From NCBI GenBank assembly GCA_935421135.1, contig OW285194.1:9780376-9844375 (forward strand): DNA of 64,000 bases, read 5' to 3'. The notes under the pieces were generated by a model, which searched no databases, was not told the DNA's origin, and saw only the letters and a program-made list of their open reading frames with translations. The position numbers and the translations under genes were made by a program. Origin of the DNA: Bugulina stolonifera (lineage: Eukaryota; Bryozoa; Gymnolaemata; Cheilostomatida; Bugulidae). Every line of letters starts with the position of its first letter. Within the stretch, counting starts at the first letter, position 1. Positions 26,901 through 39,661 of this stretch are shown here, piece after piece.

Positions 26901-29227
26901 ATCAAGTTGACTAAGACTAACTAAAGCAAAGTTAATTTAGTCAGAACATTGTGAAAACACTCTACTAATTCAGTATCTAAAAATATAAAGCTATACGTAT
27001 GCAGGGTTAGCATAGTACCTTGAGTGTTGGTCCGAGAAGAGGAGTTTCCTCTATCAGTGCGTGTGCGAACACTGACTCTCTTAACTTTGTGTGCGTTATG
27101 ATTGTCTGCTTCACTCAGACTAGTGTTACCATCAGTATCAGTCGCACTGTCTAGCCTATCAACAGCCATGTTGACGCTTGGAAGAGAGGGTAGAGGGCGC
27201 CGGTAGTTAGACCTTAGAAGTGAATCAGTGTTGCTGGCCTCACTCATGCTGGAACTAGGAAATCTACTCAGAGATGGTTTGTCCAGCAGCTGTGTAACAA
27301 ATAGATATGCTGGCCATTTAATTATATGTAAGAATAAAATTATGTACTGACCGTTATACCCATAGGACCAAATAAAACTTAGATAACCGAAATTTGATAC
27401 CTCTTGTACTCAAAGTTGACCAGACTATATCATACCCATGTAATATTTTAGTACTTACAGAGTCGACCAGAGTTATCCTCTCCTTTTTAAGGCAATCTAT
27501 TTCTTCCACTAGTTCTTGTTGAGACTTAGCCGAGTTTGCTAGCTGTGACTTGAGTTCATGGAACTGAGTCTAAAAAGTAAATAACTAAAAGTAATAAAGA
27601 AACTGTAATTGGACCTTAACATTGACGGGGAGTATATACGTAATTTAATTATGTACAGTGTACATATTTTCAAATTTTAATAGACCTGATAATTTTATTT
27701 GACAACAAATGACCATTCTCCTTCAATAAAACTCATACGCCAGCTGCCTTTAAAGTATGAGTGTGTTTTTCCAAAGACAACATATTGCATTGTATATAAT
27801 AGCACCATCGTTATTTGATGTTGATCATTATCTTCAACTTGATAGCTGTTTACCAAAAGTGTACCTGAAGTTTGGAGTTGTCAACCCCTTATAAAGAAAT
27901 GACAACTCTGACTCTTTACAAAATTATTATAACAACTTAGTACAGTTGCATGTAAGCAGATTTTGCAACGACTACATGAGTACAGTAAGTATATTTGATT
28001 GTGTTACTTGAAAAAGAAAACCAAGATTTGGTTCAGGGAGCATTTTTTTTGGTAAACAAACTTGTATGTGTCTAAGCTGATATACAAGATTCACAAACCT
28101 TCAGTGAGTTGATGATATCTAAGACTTCATTCAGGCTTGAGCTCGACCCAGAGTTCCGTGACAAGTTGGCATGAGTAACGTCATTGCTGGGAGATGCTAC
28201 CCCTGTATTGCATTGCCCATCACGTTCACTACGAGGAGGCCGAGACAAACTCCGGCAGGATGTACTTTTCACTGCAGCTTCTTCATTGTCAGCCTTGACC
28301 TTCTCATTCATACCTTCAACTGCTTTAGGAGTAATCCCCTTTATTTCAGTGTTATTATTTTCAGCGACAGCATTGGCTGAATGAATATGTGTGGCTCCTC
28401 CATTCATATCAGTATTAACCACACTTTCTACAGATAACTTTGCGACTGTCTGCTGCGCTTCATTCAGCTGTCTATCAATCTCAGAAAACACTGAGAGTCT
28501 ACCTTTGTCAGGTGCTGGAGTTGCTTCCCTTTTCTTGATGCTAGAACTACCAAGTCTACACTCATTGTCGAAGTTGTCCTGATCTCCATTGGCTGTATTT
28601 GGTAAGTCTGGCTCGTTAATAGCTTGCTGTGTCAAGTTCTCAAGGTCAGATAACAACTGTCTACGGTAATTTTCATAGTCCTACAGATACACAAGGCGAT
28701 CCGCATAAATCACCAGGTGTGCGTGAGAAAATGAATGCATAGTAGCAAAAACAAGATGGCGGGAGACTCAATGGGTATTCCGATGAACAATTTCAAGTAA
28801 ACACCAAGGGTATCAGCTACGATAGGTAAGCATAGTAAAGTATCTGGCGAATGTATGCAAGTACCAAGTCTACACATACATGTATTTCTCTTGGGAATAG
28901 GTATAATGTGTTTTCATGAGGAACATAACGTGCAAAATACAACATCCAAAGACGGCACCCATCAGAGGAAAGGTGTATGAGTAGAGTGATCATATTATAA
29001 AATGGCCTTGTCGTTGAAGCGCTGCCCACTGATATATTATACAATGTAACTATGTGATATACAGTTGCTTGACTGACCTGTGATAGTCTAAGCAGCCTTA
29101 TATTAGAAGGAGAGATATCGCTACCACTATCAGACGACTCCCTCTCATACACTTCCTCACAGCTATCATCGGCCCGCTGACCAGCCCGCTGATGACCGGT
29201 AGTGCGATTGGACGTCCACTTCAGCAT
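20920..29227 (-). CDS. RhoGEF (DH domain) protein, no PH domain seen
   Basis: Guanine-nucleotide exchange factor for Rho-type GTPases. Fifteen minus-strand exons: 29227-29078, 28680-28099, 27569-27459, 27289-27019, 26384-26218, 26124-26004, about 25655 (or 25689)-25611, 25142-25013, 24550-24409, 24183-23974, 23187-22931, 22638-22499, 21959-21729, 21519-21329, 20982-20920; about 936 residues. The N-terminal half is polar with a coiled-coil-prone stretch at 245-281. The DH domain spans about 483-690: CR1 LHELTESERLYCNNLWQL, a middle helix KDYIEKFPHIVRI, CR3 MLPIRRFSVYISF (usually PVQR; here PIRR) and the last helix ASAETLKKFVRAMS. The 245-residue C-terminal tail is low complexity, with no PH pattern; it ends KVMFSKK. 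One junction is weak: exon 6 ends in phase 1, but the obvious acceptor at 25690 makes a TAA. Only an internal AG at 25656 keeps phase. DH-only proteins such as ARHGEF33 exist, but I do not assign orthology. Confidence 0.5.
26740..26850 (-). mobile_element. tRNA-derived SINE-like copy in RhoGEF intron 4
   Basis: On the minus strand, GGAGTCACAGGTTCAAGTTT resembles a tRNA B box. It is followed by GCACACGCCTGTTGTGAAAG and a GAGCTCGCTCTC-like tail, which aligns with the copy at 17655-17775. Ends and target duplication were not resolved. Confidence 0.5.
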
Positions 29228-30350
29228 AACTCCGATTACTGTACTCTATAAACTACAAGGTACTGAAAATAATATAATACAATATAGTTTATATGTTGAA
29301 GGATTAAAATAAAATATAAAATAAATTGGCAAAGAGGATAGACTTGCTCTCTAAACTGTTAAATGCATAAACATGCAGAAAAGAATATCCAGATACAAAT
29401 CATTGGTACAGCTTAGTAATTTACTTTCATCTAATATTACTATTGCAGTAAGATGAATTATTCTGGTGATATACTTACCATTAACACTGCAGAAATGTAG
29501 CACATGTGCTATACACATCACACTGTGAAGTTACAAGTGCTGCCTGAGACAAGAGCTGTATTACTGCTGACTCAGAACGTACATGTATGACCTCATATCC
29601 TCTATTGATGTTATCTTTACCATCCAGTCATTAGTAAGGTAATGTGAATGTATGGTTTATATAACTACACAGTATAACATAATGGCTAGTATATTATAGA
29701 GGATAAATAATATAGATATACATTTAGTAGTAGATTGTAATGTAGATTATATAAGAGATAGTAAGTAATACACCCATGCTCCAATGAAAGTAGCTATCTA
29801 TACATGTATGTTTATGTATACTGTTATTAAAAAGCATCGGCTAGACAAGGTTATAAAGATGTCAGTAGAATGGGTGGATGGGTTGATAATTATCAATAAA
29901 TTCACAGCAAAAGTTCCATGTCAACCACCAAAAAACTCACCCCTGTCAGTGAAATGCTTTGAACCCAGTCTATGGATATAGAAATAAAGGAGATTAGAGA
30001 TCTCACCCCCAGTCAATTTGGCACCAGAAACTTTATCTACCACTTTTATTTAATACAAGCATTATTGCTCGATACAACTATTTTATTTTAATAATCAATT
30101 TAATCTGCAGTTAATTTCCGTGAATTTTAGCACAAAATAGCAAACATATAATAATTCATTGCAAAATCATAATCTAAATAATTACATAACAAATGATTTG
30201 TATATTTACATGAGCAATAGATAATAAAGTATGAAATGTTATGCATGTTCATGTAAATGAATCCAAGATATAGCTGTAATTCGTAGTTGTCCTCTCTTAC
30301 TGCAAATATGTAACTATCCAAGAGTGAACAGTATCAACTATACCTTATAG
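29228..30350. other. Intergenic, RhoGEF promoter side
   Basis: 5' flank of the RhoGEF gene and 3' flank of NAXE (both minus). AT-rich, with an AGTTGTCCTCTCTTA word at 30285-30299. A 65-codon open frame at 29784 has no family resemblance. I see nothing else. Confidence 0.5.
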
Positions 30351-33033
30351 CTAAGGGGTGGATAACTTCACAAAGAAGGAAGTGCCGGGATACTCTGGTA
30401 AGTTTAGTTTATATTTCTCCAGCAAAGCTCGAGGTAGAAACCGACCTCCGAGGTAGTGATGTGTTCTCGTCAGATGCTTGGAGCAGTATTTGGGCGCTGT
30501 CAGTGATATGAGCATGTCTGGCTGTAACCCCTTAGGATCTCCACTATCTACATCCACTCCTGCAGACATTAAAGGAAACGATTAGTTCAGATTAGATATC
30601 ACCAAAGATAATATAGCATAGACAGTTCAACAATACAATTTATTTTTCGAGCAAAAAGACCTTCATCTCTTTTGTTGCCTTGAGCCAAATATGGCACTTC
30701 AGAAACAATGCTACACAAATGAGATACAATAATGTCTTCTAATATCATAAGAGAGCAATAATCCAATGGATTACATTTCACATGCTTTTGAACTACGTTG
30801 TTGGGATTGTCTCCCTCCTTAGTTCTATCAGACAATGTAGAAATATTCTACAGTAGTGCTTTCAATGCATCATTACTACAATTCAGTCGATTGTCAAGGG
30901 TAACATAACTGACGTTGAACTGTTAAATTCTGGACAAGTTTGTATCTGCATTTTTCTGTATTAATTTCAAGAAAATTAAAATTATCATCTAGATTTATTC
31001 AAATATTAGTTATATTAGTTTCCGCAGACAATATTGTACTCTCTTGAAAATTGAGCTGTAAGTGCTCATCAGCTATTTAGAAGAAATGGGGCGGCTAACA
31101 AAATACCCAAATATACTGGAGACAAATTATGATATCAAATATTTGATAAAAATACCACAAAGTCGTATCCATGAATCCTTGAACAGATTTGATGTAGTGG
31201 ATTGTCAGCAGGCCTCAAGTTTAAAAGTACAGTGTAGCACCCAGTAAGCAGTACACACCCACCTGACGGGACATCAATAGAAATGACTGGAACACTGTTC
31301 TTAGCTGCAAACAGCATGTTCATGACAGGGACAAACAACTCCCTGGTTGGAGGTTTAAAGCTGAATCCAAACAGGGCATCCACTATAAGGTCATAGTCTA
31401 AAATTAACAACACATTAAAATAGTTGGACATACATATTACCTCTACACTAACACTATAGTTTGCTGTGTGAACGTATAATAAATTTATAACTATATTAAT
31501 TTCAGGATCACAGACTGATTAAGTAGAATAAGTCTACTCTACAGATTGTACTTTTATCTTCCAAGAAGGCTACAGGGCAGCATTGAACTACAGGCAAACT
31601 AAACATCCGTAGACTGTTAGCTGCATAAATAGTCCTACTATTATACAGTGTAGTATAAGATACATAGGTGTTCACCAAGAGAGGATAACTCTGTGATTGT
31701 GAAAATTCAACATGCAATGTCATGTTCATGATAGCTAGTGCAATACAAACCTTCATGTTGTGGTACTTCCTTTACAAATGGGATATCAAATCCAATACAT
31801 TGCTTCACTAGCCCATTGTACAGGGGCTTGTCAGTGGGTTTAGGATAATAGATAATGGGTACATACCCCTAGAAAACAAACAGTGTGGTACTAGAGCTGA
31901 GGCTATTAATGCCTTACCAAACTCAAACAGAGAATGAAACACTATGGATTCCAATAGCACAGGCTTACTCAGTAACAATGAGTCCTGAGGGCATTACCAA
32001 TCTAACTATTGCATTCTATTTATCATTGAAATCTCAGTTCTACCGTTTTGATAATTTAGCAAGTTTTTAATAAATTTGTAATCGCCTGCTAGTAAAAATG
32101 CAAAAGATATGAAGGGTGAAAGCTTCAAAATCACATATTATTAAAGAGAGTCACAGGCAAGCAAATAGCAGAAACGTTCACCAATTTTGAATATTACGAG
32201 TTATAGGCTTTGATAAAAACAAATAAAACCTGATTAGTGACTCATCGCAAGATGACTGAGGATGATGAGAAGACAAATCCTGATTACTTACGAATAGTTG
32301 AAGATGTCTGGCACAGACTAATCCATCACCGCCATTGTTACCGGGACCACAGCATACCAGTACCTTGCCACTCTTTGCTAAATCTTTCTTTGGGTATTGC
32401 TGGAAATATAAGACACAACTCTTTTATTTATCATAACGTAAGTCATATAGCGCTTCTTACAATTGGCTTGGAGATATAGGGAATAGCATGACGTCCAGGA
32501 AAACACAAGAACAACTCTTAATATAAGGAATACTTAGAAGCAGCAAATAAATACTATTAGTTGCTCAGGCATTGAATCTTTCAGATGAAACTATGAACAG
32601 ATATTCTTGCTCTTACCACGCCGTTACTAAACACATACCTCTGCTATTGCTACAGCACAGCTAAGTCCAGCAAGTTCCATAAGCTGAGAGATTTCGTATC
32701 CAAATTCATTCATCAAGTCTATGTCCACATTCTGAGCTTCTACTTGACTGCAACAACCCATTAATAACAAATGCAAAGCAAACGTACAGTACTTCTGTCA
32801 GGAGTCTTGGGTAAGCGCATATCTTTATTCCGATTAAAAAAAACAATATGCTTCGGAGTTACTCAAGAATAACTTTACCTGAGATAGCTTATGGACATCT
32901 TGGAATTCCCAGCAAGGAACGTCAGATGGTTGGAAAGTCTTAGTTTGCAAGAACTTATCGACTGGAAACTCGTTAGAGATGGAGTGCACCGCAGCAGACT
33001 CTTTACAGAATGCAGCACTCGAGCTAACTGCAT
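30351..33033 (-). CDS. NAXE: NAD(P)HX epimerase (YjeF_N domain), probably mitochondrial
   Basis: Epimerises the R form of hydrated NAD(P)H to the S form, the substrate of NAXD, in nicotinamide-nucleotide repair. Six minus-strand exons, 33033-32879, 32747-32639, 32399-32292, 31868-31751, 31397-31263 and 30559-30351, join in phase to 277 residues, near the vertebrate length. The first ~50 residues are rich in Arg, Lys, Ser and Leu with no acidic residues ([20 protein letters not shown]), a typical mitochondrial presequence. The YjeF_N domain follows: [18 protein letters not shown], then the nucleotide-binding signature [19 protein letters not shown], then [13 protein letters not shown] with the catalytic-site Asp, then [13 protein letters not shown], then LISLTAPK. 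The end [11 protein letters not shown] is followed by TAG at 30351. No ADP/ATP dehydratase domain is fused, as usual in animals. Head-to-head with MESD, 1.5 kb apart. Confidence 0.5.
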
Positions 33034-34559
33034 GCCATCAGTCAGTCTGGTCACTATCTAGCATTTTTAGACCTGACAAACAGGGAATAAATGGATACAA
33101 ATCATCCAATAGGCTTACTACATGACCAGTCTAGACTATAGTGCCAATATTTATACATTGTAGAGACTAGTTCTTTACCATAAACGTGAAATACGGTGTA
33201 GGTCTGCATTCAATGTCTGCGCTTTTAAATGTAAATTAAACTACATATAGATTTCCTCATAGGACAGGGTATTTGGAGGCAGGAAACTAATTGTTGGGCA
33301 TGTTCCCTTACATCAAGGATAACATTGCACTACACCGTCTGGGGGAAGAAGGGGATAATCATGAAAGAACTGAAGCCGGCGCAGAAACCAAAACCATTGT
33401 ATTGCATTGTTGCAATTGAAGTTTATGATTATAATTAGCCTATAATAATCATAAAGCGAGGTATCTGACATGGCATGCTTGAGTTATTACATACACTTTA
33501 CAAGTAGGCCTACATAATTCATTGTATACTAACAGAACATACTTGTGTAATGCAATCTTAATCTATTAAATCAGTATTAATTATATATCATCTTTATGTA
33601 TTATTTGATTAAATTAGAATTAAATTATTATTACATTAATATTTATTATCATAATAAATAAACATTAATATAATTTAATTTTAATTTAACCAAATAATAT
33701 AAAATGTGGTAGGTTCTAGAAGTGTTTTTGCAAGCTGGTATTGTAAGGCTAAGGAAGCTGTTGCTTTTTTACCTATATAATAGGAGTTAGCTACATGTAG
33801 CTCTGGCTGCATGTAGCTATTTTAGATACATATATATAAGGGATTTTTATATACAGAAAAGGAGAAGTAGAGTAAGTAGAGAGAAAGTGGAAGAGAAGTT
33901 GAAGTGTTAATAAAGTAAAAGTTAGATCTGCAAGTGTCTAGACAACCCAGAAAAGGTTTATGGAATGACAGTTGAATGAGAATCCATAACAATAATTATT
34001 ATTATTATTTATTATTTGATTAAATCAAAATTAATTATAAAAATATTATAATTGTATTCTATTACAACTATTAATATTAATATTAATTAAATATTAATAA
34101 ATTATATTATTTTTAATTTTATAATTATTACAATTAATTAGAGAATAGATCAACCAATACCAAGCAGTCATCCCCCCCCCCCACAGAGCATCAGTGGCCA
34201 TGCGATTTATCGACTTTACTGTTGTAGTGTACTGCGAATTTAATAAGTGGTATTATCATTATTTTATCAATATGAATACCATTCTCACCCTGGATTGACA
34301 TTTGCAGTGGCCACTGGGGTACTGACACATGTGATGTATTTGTGTTTACAATAATAGCAGTTGCTACAAGCTGTTCAGCACGTGCAGTCGAATATAACCG
34401 TCTGCCGGTATATTTGCGACTACTAGGTTTTAGCAAAGTCACTAACCAATAAGCGATGGGATTGTAAAGATGACCCGCCCATATATTTGGACGCTGCGCT
34501 AATATTCCCTCAAAATCCTAAAGAGCCAACATTTCAGTTGTTTCAGTTCCTTCAACAGG
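33034..34559. promoter_or_regulatory. Shared 5' region of NAXE and MESD, with AT-rich palindromes
   Basis: Divergent intergenic DNA. Two AT-rich segments (about 33590-33700 and 33995-34140) both contain TTATTTGATTAAAT-type words and are nearly self-complementary, so they are probably related MITE-like foldbacks. A CCCCCCCCCC tract lies near 34172. No individual promoter element is defensible; the regulatory role comes only from position. Confidence 0.5.
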
Positions 34560-37500
34560 ATGAAGTCAGTTTTGGTTTTGGGAGTTATTTTCATAATTTT
34601 AAATGTTGTCACCTCAAGTGACAAAGAAAAGTACCAGCCAAAGCGAATGGAGAAACCTAAAGACGATGGTAAATGGAAATCAAAGAGTGTTGTTGATTAC
34701 ACTGATGCAGATTTAGAAAGACTCTATGATCAGTGGGAGGTGAGATTCCAGTACTTTCGGTTTGCATCGTGGCTACCAGCGATTGGTTGGTTTGAAGCTT
34801 CCTTGGTGATGGGTAAATGGGTTTCCCAAAAGTCAATGTTTCATTGTTTGTTTCCAAAGCTAAAACATTTAGGTTATTAAAATTTGCTAAGTTGCATATA
34901 ATATAATTCAATGTAAATATAAATGTGGACGAGAGTTTGTAATAGCCTATGGGTAGGCTATGTAATATTTATTACTTTTACTTTACTTTACTAGCCTGTT
35001 CATCTGTTGGAATAATGTGCAAAAAATGAATATAATAATAATAATTTAATAATAATGCTTATTATATTAATATTTATATAATATAATAATAATTGTAAGA
35101 TTACATAATAAATATGAAATATATATTATTTTAATTATTATTATATAATTATAAGCCTAATAAGTATTAGGCCTATTACCAGCTTTTATCATTTTGCAAT
35201 CAAGTCAGCAGAATACTTATTTATATTTTGAGGATGCTGAACGCAAATAATATAAATTGTAGTGAACGCCATATTTTTAAGTAAATGTACAGAGTCAGTG
35301 CTGTGTGCAACTGAACCATATCACAACCTATCCTCGTACTGACTTTAAAAGTAATGTCACGGAGTGCCAAGCTGAGTGTAAGTCTGTGCTAAGATACACC
35401 ATCGTTCAATTTTACAGAGTGTGTAAGATGTAGGGCCTAGATTTATCTGTTGCTAGCAGATATCAATGGTTGTTCCTACAAAAAATGTTGCTTTCTTGCA
35501 TCTTGCAGGAGGATGAAGAGGAGATCCCTGTTGATGAGCTTCCTGCATGGGAGAAGGAACCTCCCCCGATAGACATCAGTAAGGTCAATCTTCAGGACAA
35601 AGACTCCATACTTAGGGAGGGGAAAAGACGTAAGTCTAGGAAAAATCTTATAATTAAGTCAAACTTGCATAGGATGCCTAATATGACTCTCCTTTTGACA
35701 ATCCCAAGCTAATAAATTAATCTTTGACCATATCTCATGTATATTTCAGATCGTACACTCATGATGTTTGCTACTGTGGCTGGAAACCCAACAAGGAAAG
35801 AAACTGAAAAAATTTCAGCATTGTGGGAGTCAAGTCTATATAATGCCAACATTCAGCTGAAAAGGTACACTGTACATGCATATTACATTCTGACTCCCGA
35901 TATTTTCTGCTCTGCGCCAATGAGAGTCATAATACCTTGCTATGAGTCTGGGCTTGTGTTTCCAGTCACTCACAAGATGACTGACTGAGCTGTTCAATGG
36001 TTTACATAGCTATCTACCTGGAATTCTCTGTAAACGGCTTTGGGATGGTCACAGCAGCCCCCCACACCACTCCCCATCTAGCCAGTGGTCCTGCAAGACA
36101 AAGGTGAAAACAAGTGATGCAATATTTGCTGGTATTATTTGGCCTATTATACAGATTTGCCTTGTTGGCCAAAGCATACCATTGTTTTGCTGCAGTCCTA
36201 TTATAATAAGTATTGTATTACTGAAGGGTACTTCCTGGTTGATTGATAGATAGATTGCATAACATACAAGCATACAATGCACTGTATACATTCAGTGTGT
36301 ATGTACTAATTCAAGCGTGTAGTACCTGGCATTGGACCCTACTTACACTCAATTATAATATCATGGTGGTTCATCCAGTTTCTGGGTAGGCATTATAGTT
36401 GATTATAAGGGTAGATGGATAAAGTGTTGTATGGGTGCTCTGCCTTGTTATAATACATTTTATATATACAGCCACACTTTACTGTGGTAGACATTGTTAT
36501 TGTAGTGGTGCACACCATACTTTAGTACACATTATTATTAATAATGGTACACACTGTTCTCTGGTGGATTTCATTTGTTATTGTAGTGGTACCCACTACT
36601 CTCTGGTAGATTTTTTATTGTAATGTACCCACTACTCTCTGGTTGATTTGTTATTGTAATGATACACACTGTTCTCTGGTAGATTTGTTATCGTAGTGGT
36701 ACCCACTGTCTCCTGGTAGATTTGTTATTGTAATGGTACACACTGCTCTGTTGCAGATATGTCATTGAGGATGATAGAATACTAATTCAGATAGATGATG
36801 GAGCTGATGCTGTCACAATTAGAGATTTCCTTGTTTCCCAGGAGAACTGTTTGGATGTGACAGTAGATAGTAAGACATACGATGGCAAGGGCAAGCAGGT
36901 GAGTGTTGTCTATCCAGTCCAGTCCTCTACTTGTTAGAATGTATGGCATTATTAATAATGTGTTGGGAGTTATCTACCCCTGTGGAGTTAGGTGCGGAAG
37001 TGGAGAAATTTGAGATAGCCTTTGTTCTTCGCCAAAAATGAAGCAGGAGAAGTTGTCTTCTCTATATTTTGCTGGTTGACCGCCCTTACCCCGAACCACA
37101 AGCAAGGAACTAAGCCTATCTAAATTTCTCCACTACAGCACCTAACAGGCCCTGTGCTAAGGAGACAACTTTAAATTTAGTGCACTTTTCTTCATAAGAA
37201 AATAGTTTTACTGGAGTTGCTGTACACTGTGTGTTTAGAATAGTGCAAGCTACTGCATTCTGGGGTGAAACATAAAATCAGCTGCCAAGGGTCTGTTTGT
37301 GCATATCCTATTATTACTCTAATAGTCCACCTATTCTGACAGCATGCACTTCAACAGGACTTTAGTTTATATATATTTCAATATGTCACACACACTTGGA
37401 TGTAGACACCAATGTAACATTATATATTATGGTTTTATCACTTTAGCTATTAGATAAAAATAAGCCTTTGACGAAAGAAGAAGCAAAAGAGAAGAAAAAG

Positions 37501-37602
37501 AAAGAGGCAGAAGCAAAGGCAGCAAGAGAGAAAATCAAAGAAGAAAACAAGAAGAAGGAAAAGGCTAAAAAGACAAAGAAGGAACAGAAAACGGAATTGT
37601 AA
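34560..37602 (+). CDS. MESD: MESD, ER chaperone for LDL-receptor-related proteins
   Basis: Folding factor for beta-propeller/EGF modules of LRP-type receptors in the ER, needed for Wnt co-receptor maturation (family knowledge). Five exons, 34560-34739, 35509-35629, 35750-35864, 36757-36898 and 37447-37602, join in phase to 237 residues, the usual length. Residues 1-19 form a signal peptide (MKSVLVLGVIFIILNVVTSS). The conserved core follows: DYTDADLERLYDQWE, the acidic EDEEEIPVDELPAW, then SILREGKR, then TLMMFATVAGNPTRKETEKI, ALWESSLYNANIQ and the hydrophobic strand segment ending at the GKGKQ junction. The C-terminal 50 residues are almost all Lys, Glu and Ala (charged helix) and end KTEL. 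KTEL fits the KDEL-type ER retention signal in the place where vertebrate MESD has REDL. Head-to-head with NAXE. The exon 4 acceptor sits at the edge of a minisatellite. Confidence 0.5.
36490..36756 (+). repeat. ~42 bp imperfect minisatellite abutting a MESD splice acceptor
   Basis: About six diverged copies of a unit like TTTGTTATTGTAATGGTACA followed by CACTGTTCTCTGGTAGA. The last copy reads ACACTGCTCTGTTGCAG and supplies the acceptor of MESD exon 4 at 36756. Confidence 0.5.
36985..37170. repeat. Foldback in MESD intron 4
   Basis: The left arm GTTAGGTGCGGAAGTGGAGA (from about 36989) pairs with the right arm TCTCCACTACAGCACCTAAC (to about 37146) over roughly 45 bp with mismatches. The loop and outer flanks contain the GAGAAGTTGTCTTCTC and GGAGACAACT words seen elsewhere in the window. 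Confidence 0.5.
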
Positions 37603-39661
37603 TAGTCTAAAGATTCATGCTCAAAACATAAATGAAGGGTGGGGGTTTAGCCTACCCATCTCCCTTCCAATTGTTCATCCATACTACATTGATATATACT
37701 ATTGTTTTAGATCTAAACATGACACATATTTTACTGTTTCGTGTACATGATGATATTGTGCAGGTTTCGTTTAGGCAATCTGTTAAATTTTATTTTATGC
37801 AAAGTTGTTTATATGTAGGAGAGTTGGAGTCTATTAGCTTTATTTAAATGTTGTCTTCCCTTGTCTGTAAATATGTGTGCACTTGTTATTAATACATCTA
37901 CTTCACTACTAGTCACCATTCAGTCTTAACTAAGCAATGGCTATAATATTGTATTAATTTTAAATAATAAATTAATGTCAAATCAAAAATTAGTATAATA
38001 TTATTTGTTTGGACTTTTAATAGTTTGACTTGTAACCTATTGCCAAAAACTAACCTTTACTTGTTTATTGCTATAAGCAATATGTGGGCCTAAATGTGTT
38101 ACCAATTCACTTGCAAATTTAGCTTATAAAAAACTACCAAAGAAGAAGAGTACATTGTTAATGAAATAAAATTATCACTGACACATTACACCATGTACTA
38201 ATAGTAGAAACAAAAGGCAGTAGTAGCAGGGAAAGTCTTGTTGTTTGCAGTTATACATGTGCAATCATGTATTTGGTGGCTGCATTATGCCATATTCACA
38301 ATGTTTCAAGAACAATGTAGCTAAAATCACATAAAAAACTTGATTTTCTATCACACCACAAATCTGCAGTTGTAGTGTACATACTGAACCTGCTGATATG
38401 GTGTAATAAGTTATGAAATAACTATTAACTGATCACTCCTCCATAAGCTTCAAGATTTCCCAAGGTCTTAGACTTCAAAATGAGAAATAATCTGATGCAA
38501 CATAATGGTTATAATAGTCTATCTCAGGATCCCAGGCTAATATACAAACAATGGAAACATGGTAGAGGATTAATATATTAGACTATGATTTCAACATTTT
38601 TTCTGGATTTAGGCTATGCAACATATACATGATGTGTTAATAACTGCAATTGTCCACGTGTAAGCATAATACTTGCACACGATATCTACATGATTGTACT
38701 ATCATATACATGCATACATGGGTTAACCCAACTGTAGTACATGTATATACTGGTAGACTGGTAATTATACTGGTACAGTACGAGTACGACCAAGAGGAGT
38801 TTCTATAATGCAATATTAGCCATTGCATTGCAGCGTAAAATTAATACAGAAAATATTAGAACTATGAATTTGTCTTTCCTTTGCTTTAATAGTTTTGCTA
38901 AAGGGTTTCGTAATTCTTTCTTAAATGTGATTTCTTTATGTTCTGGTCTTTAACACTTTCTGCATCCACAAAATAGCTATTAGACCATACAAACTATACA
39001 TTACGTATTTTGACTAAATGCAATTATCAAGTCTTACCTTGTACAGCCTTCATCATGTAGTAGAAATTATTTTCTTGGTTTTCAAATAGTTGTGAAGTAA
39101 TGAAACTATCAGGGCCTGTTGTAAGGTGAAGTTGTCCTCTCCTAACTTGTTACTCTATTTTGTTAATGCTGGTTCAACACACATGTGACTGTACATTGTA
39201 TGTATAAGTAGTGTAGCATACATGTAGCAACAAAGCCTATCAGAACTATTGGATTATGATAGATTTAGCTGTCAACTGGCTAACTTTTATCCACCCAAAG
39301 CGGATAGTGAACCCTAATTGTTGAATCAGATATTGTACACCATGCAGATCGTTTCAATACTTAAATTTTATTTGGGATAAAATTTAATCAACTCTTGTAC
39401 TGACGTATAGTGCTATTCTCTTAAGTATTAAATTAGATTATCTGAAGACAATTAATTACCCCTCTCTTTAATTTAACTGCATCCACTCTTTGACCCTTAG
39501 ATGCTGTGATAGCCTATTATGCTATTACAGTTCTAAATTATGCTGACAAAATTTCACGCTTGTGTTGACGATTACAACAGTAATTATGGAAACCAAACTT
39601 GTTTGTTAATTGTTAGCACTCAGTTTTATTGATTCCCATTTTACTCACTATTCTGGAGACG
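37603..39661. other. Intergenic between MESD and SLC16-like gene
   Basis: 3' flank of MESD and 5' flank of the carrier gene. AT-rich, with a GAAGTTGTCCTCTCCT word at 39128-39143. No gene or strong repeat is recognised. Confidence 0.5.

Noticed and set aside
28171..28582. Three + strand open frames
   Set aside because: Shadows of the large RhoGEF exon 2 on the minus strand.
39629..39661. In-frame TTG start for the carrier
   Set aside because: TTG is not a normal eukaryotic start, and the first ATG at 39662 leaves the whole transmembrane core intact.
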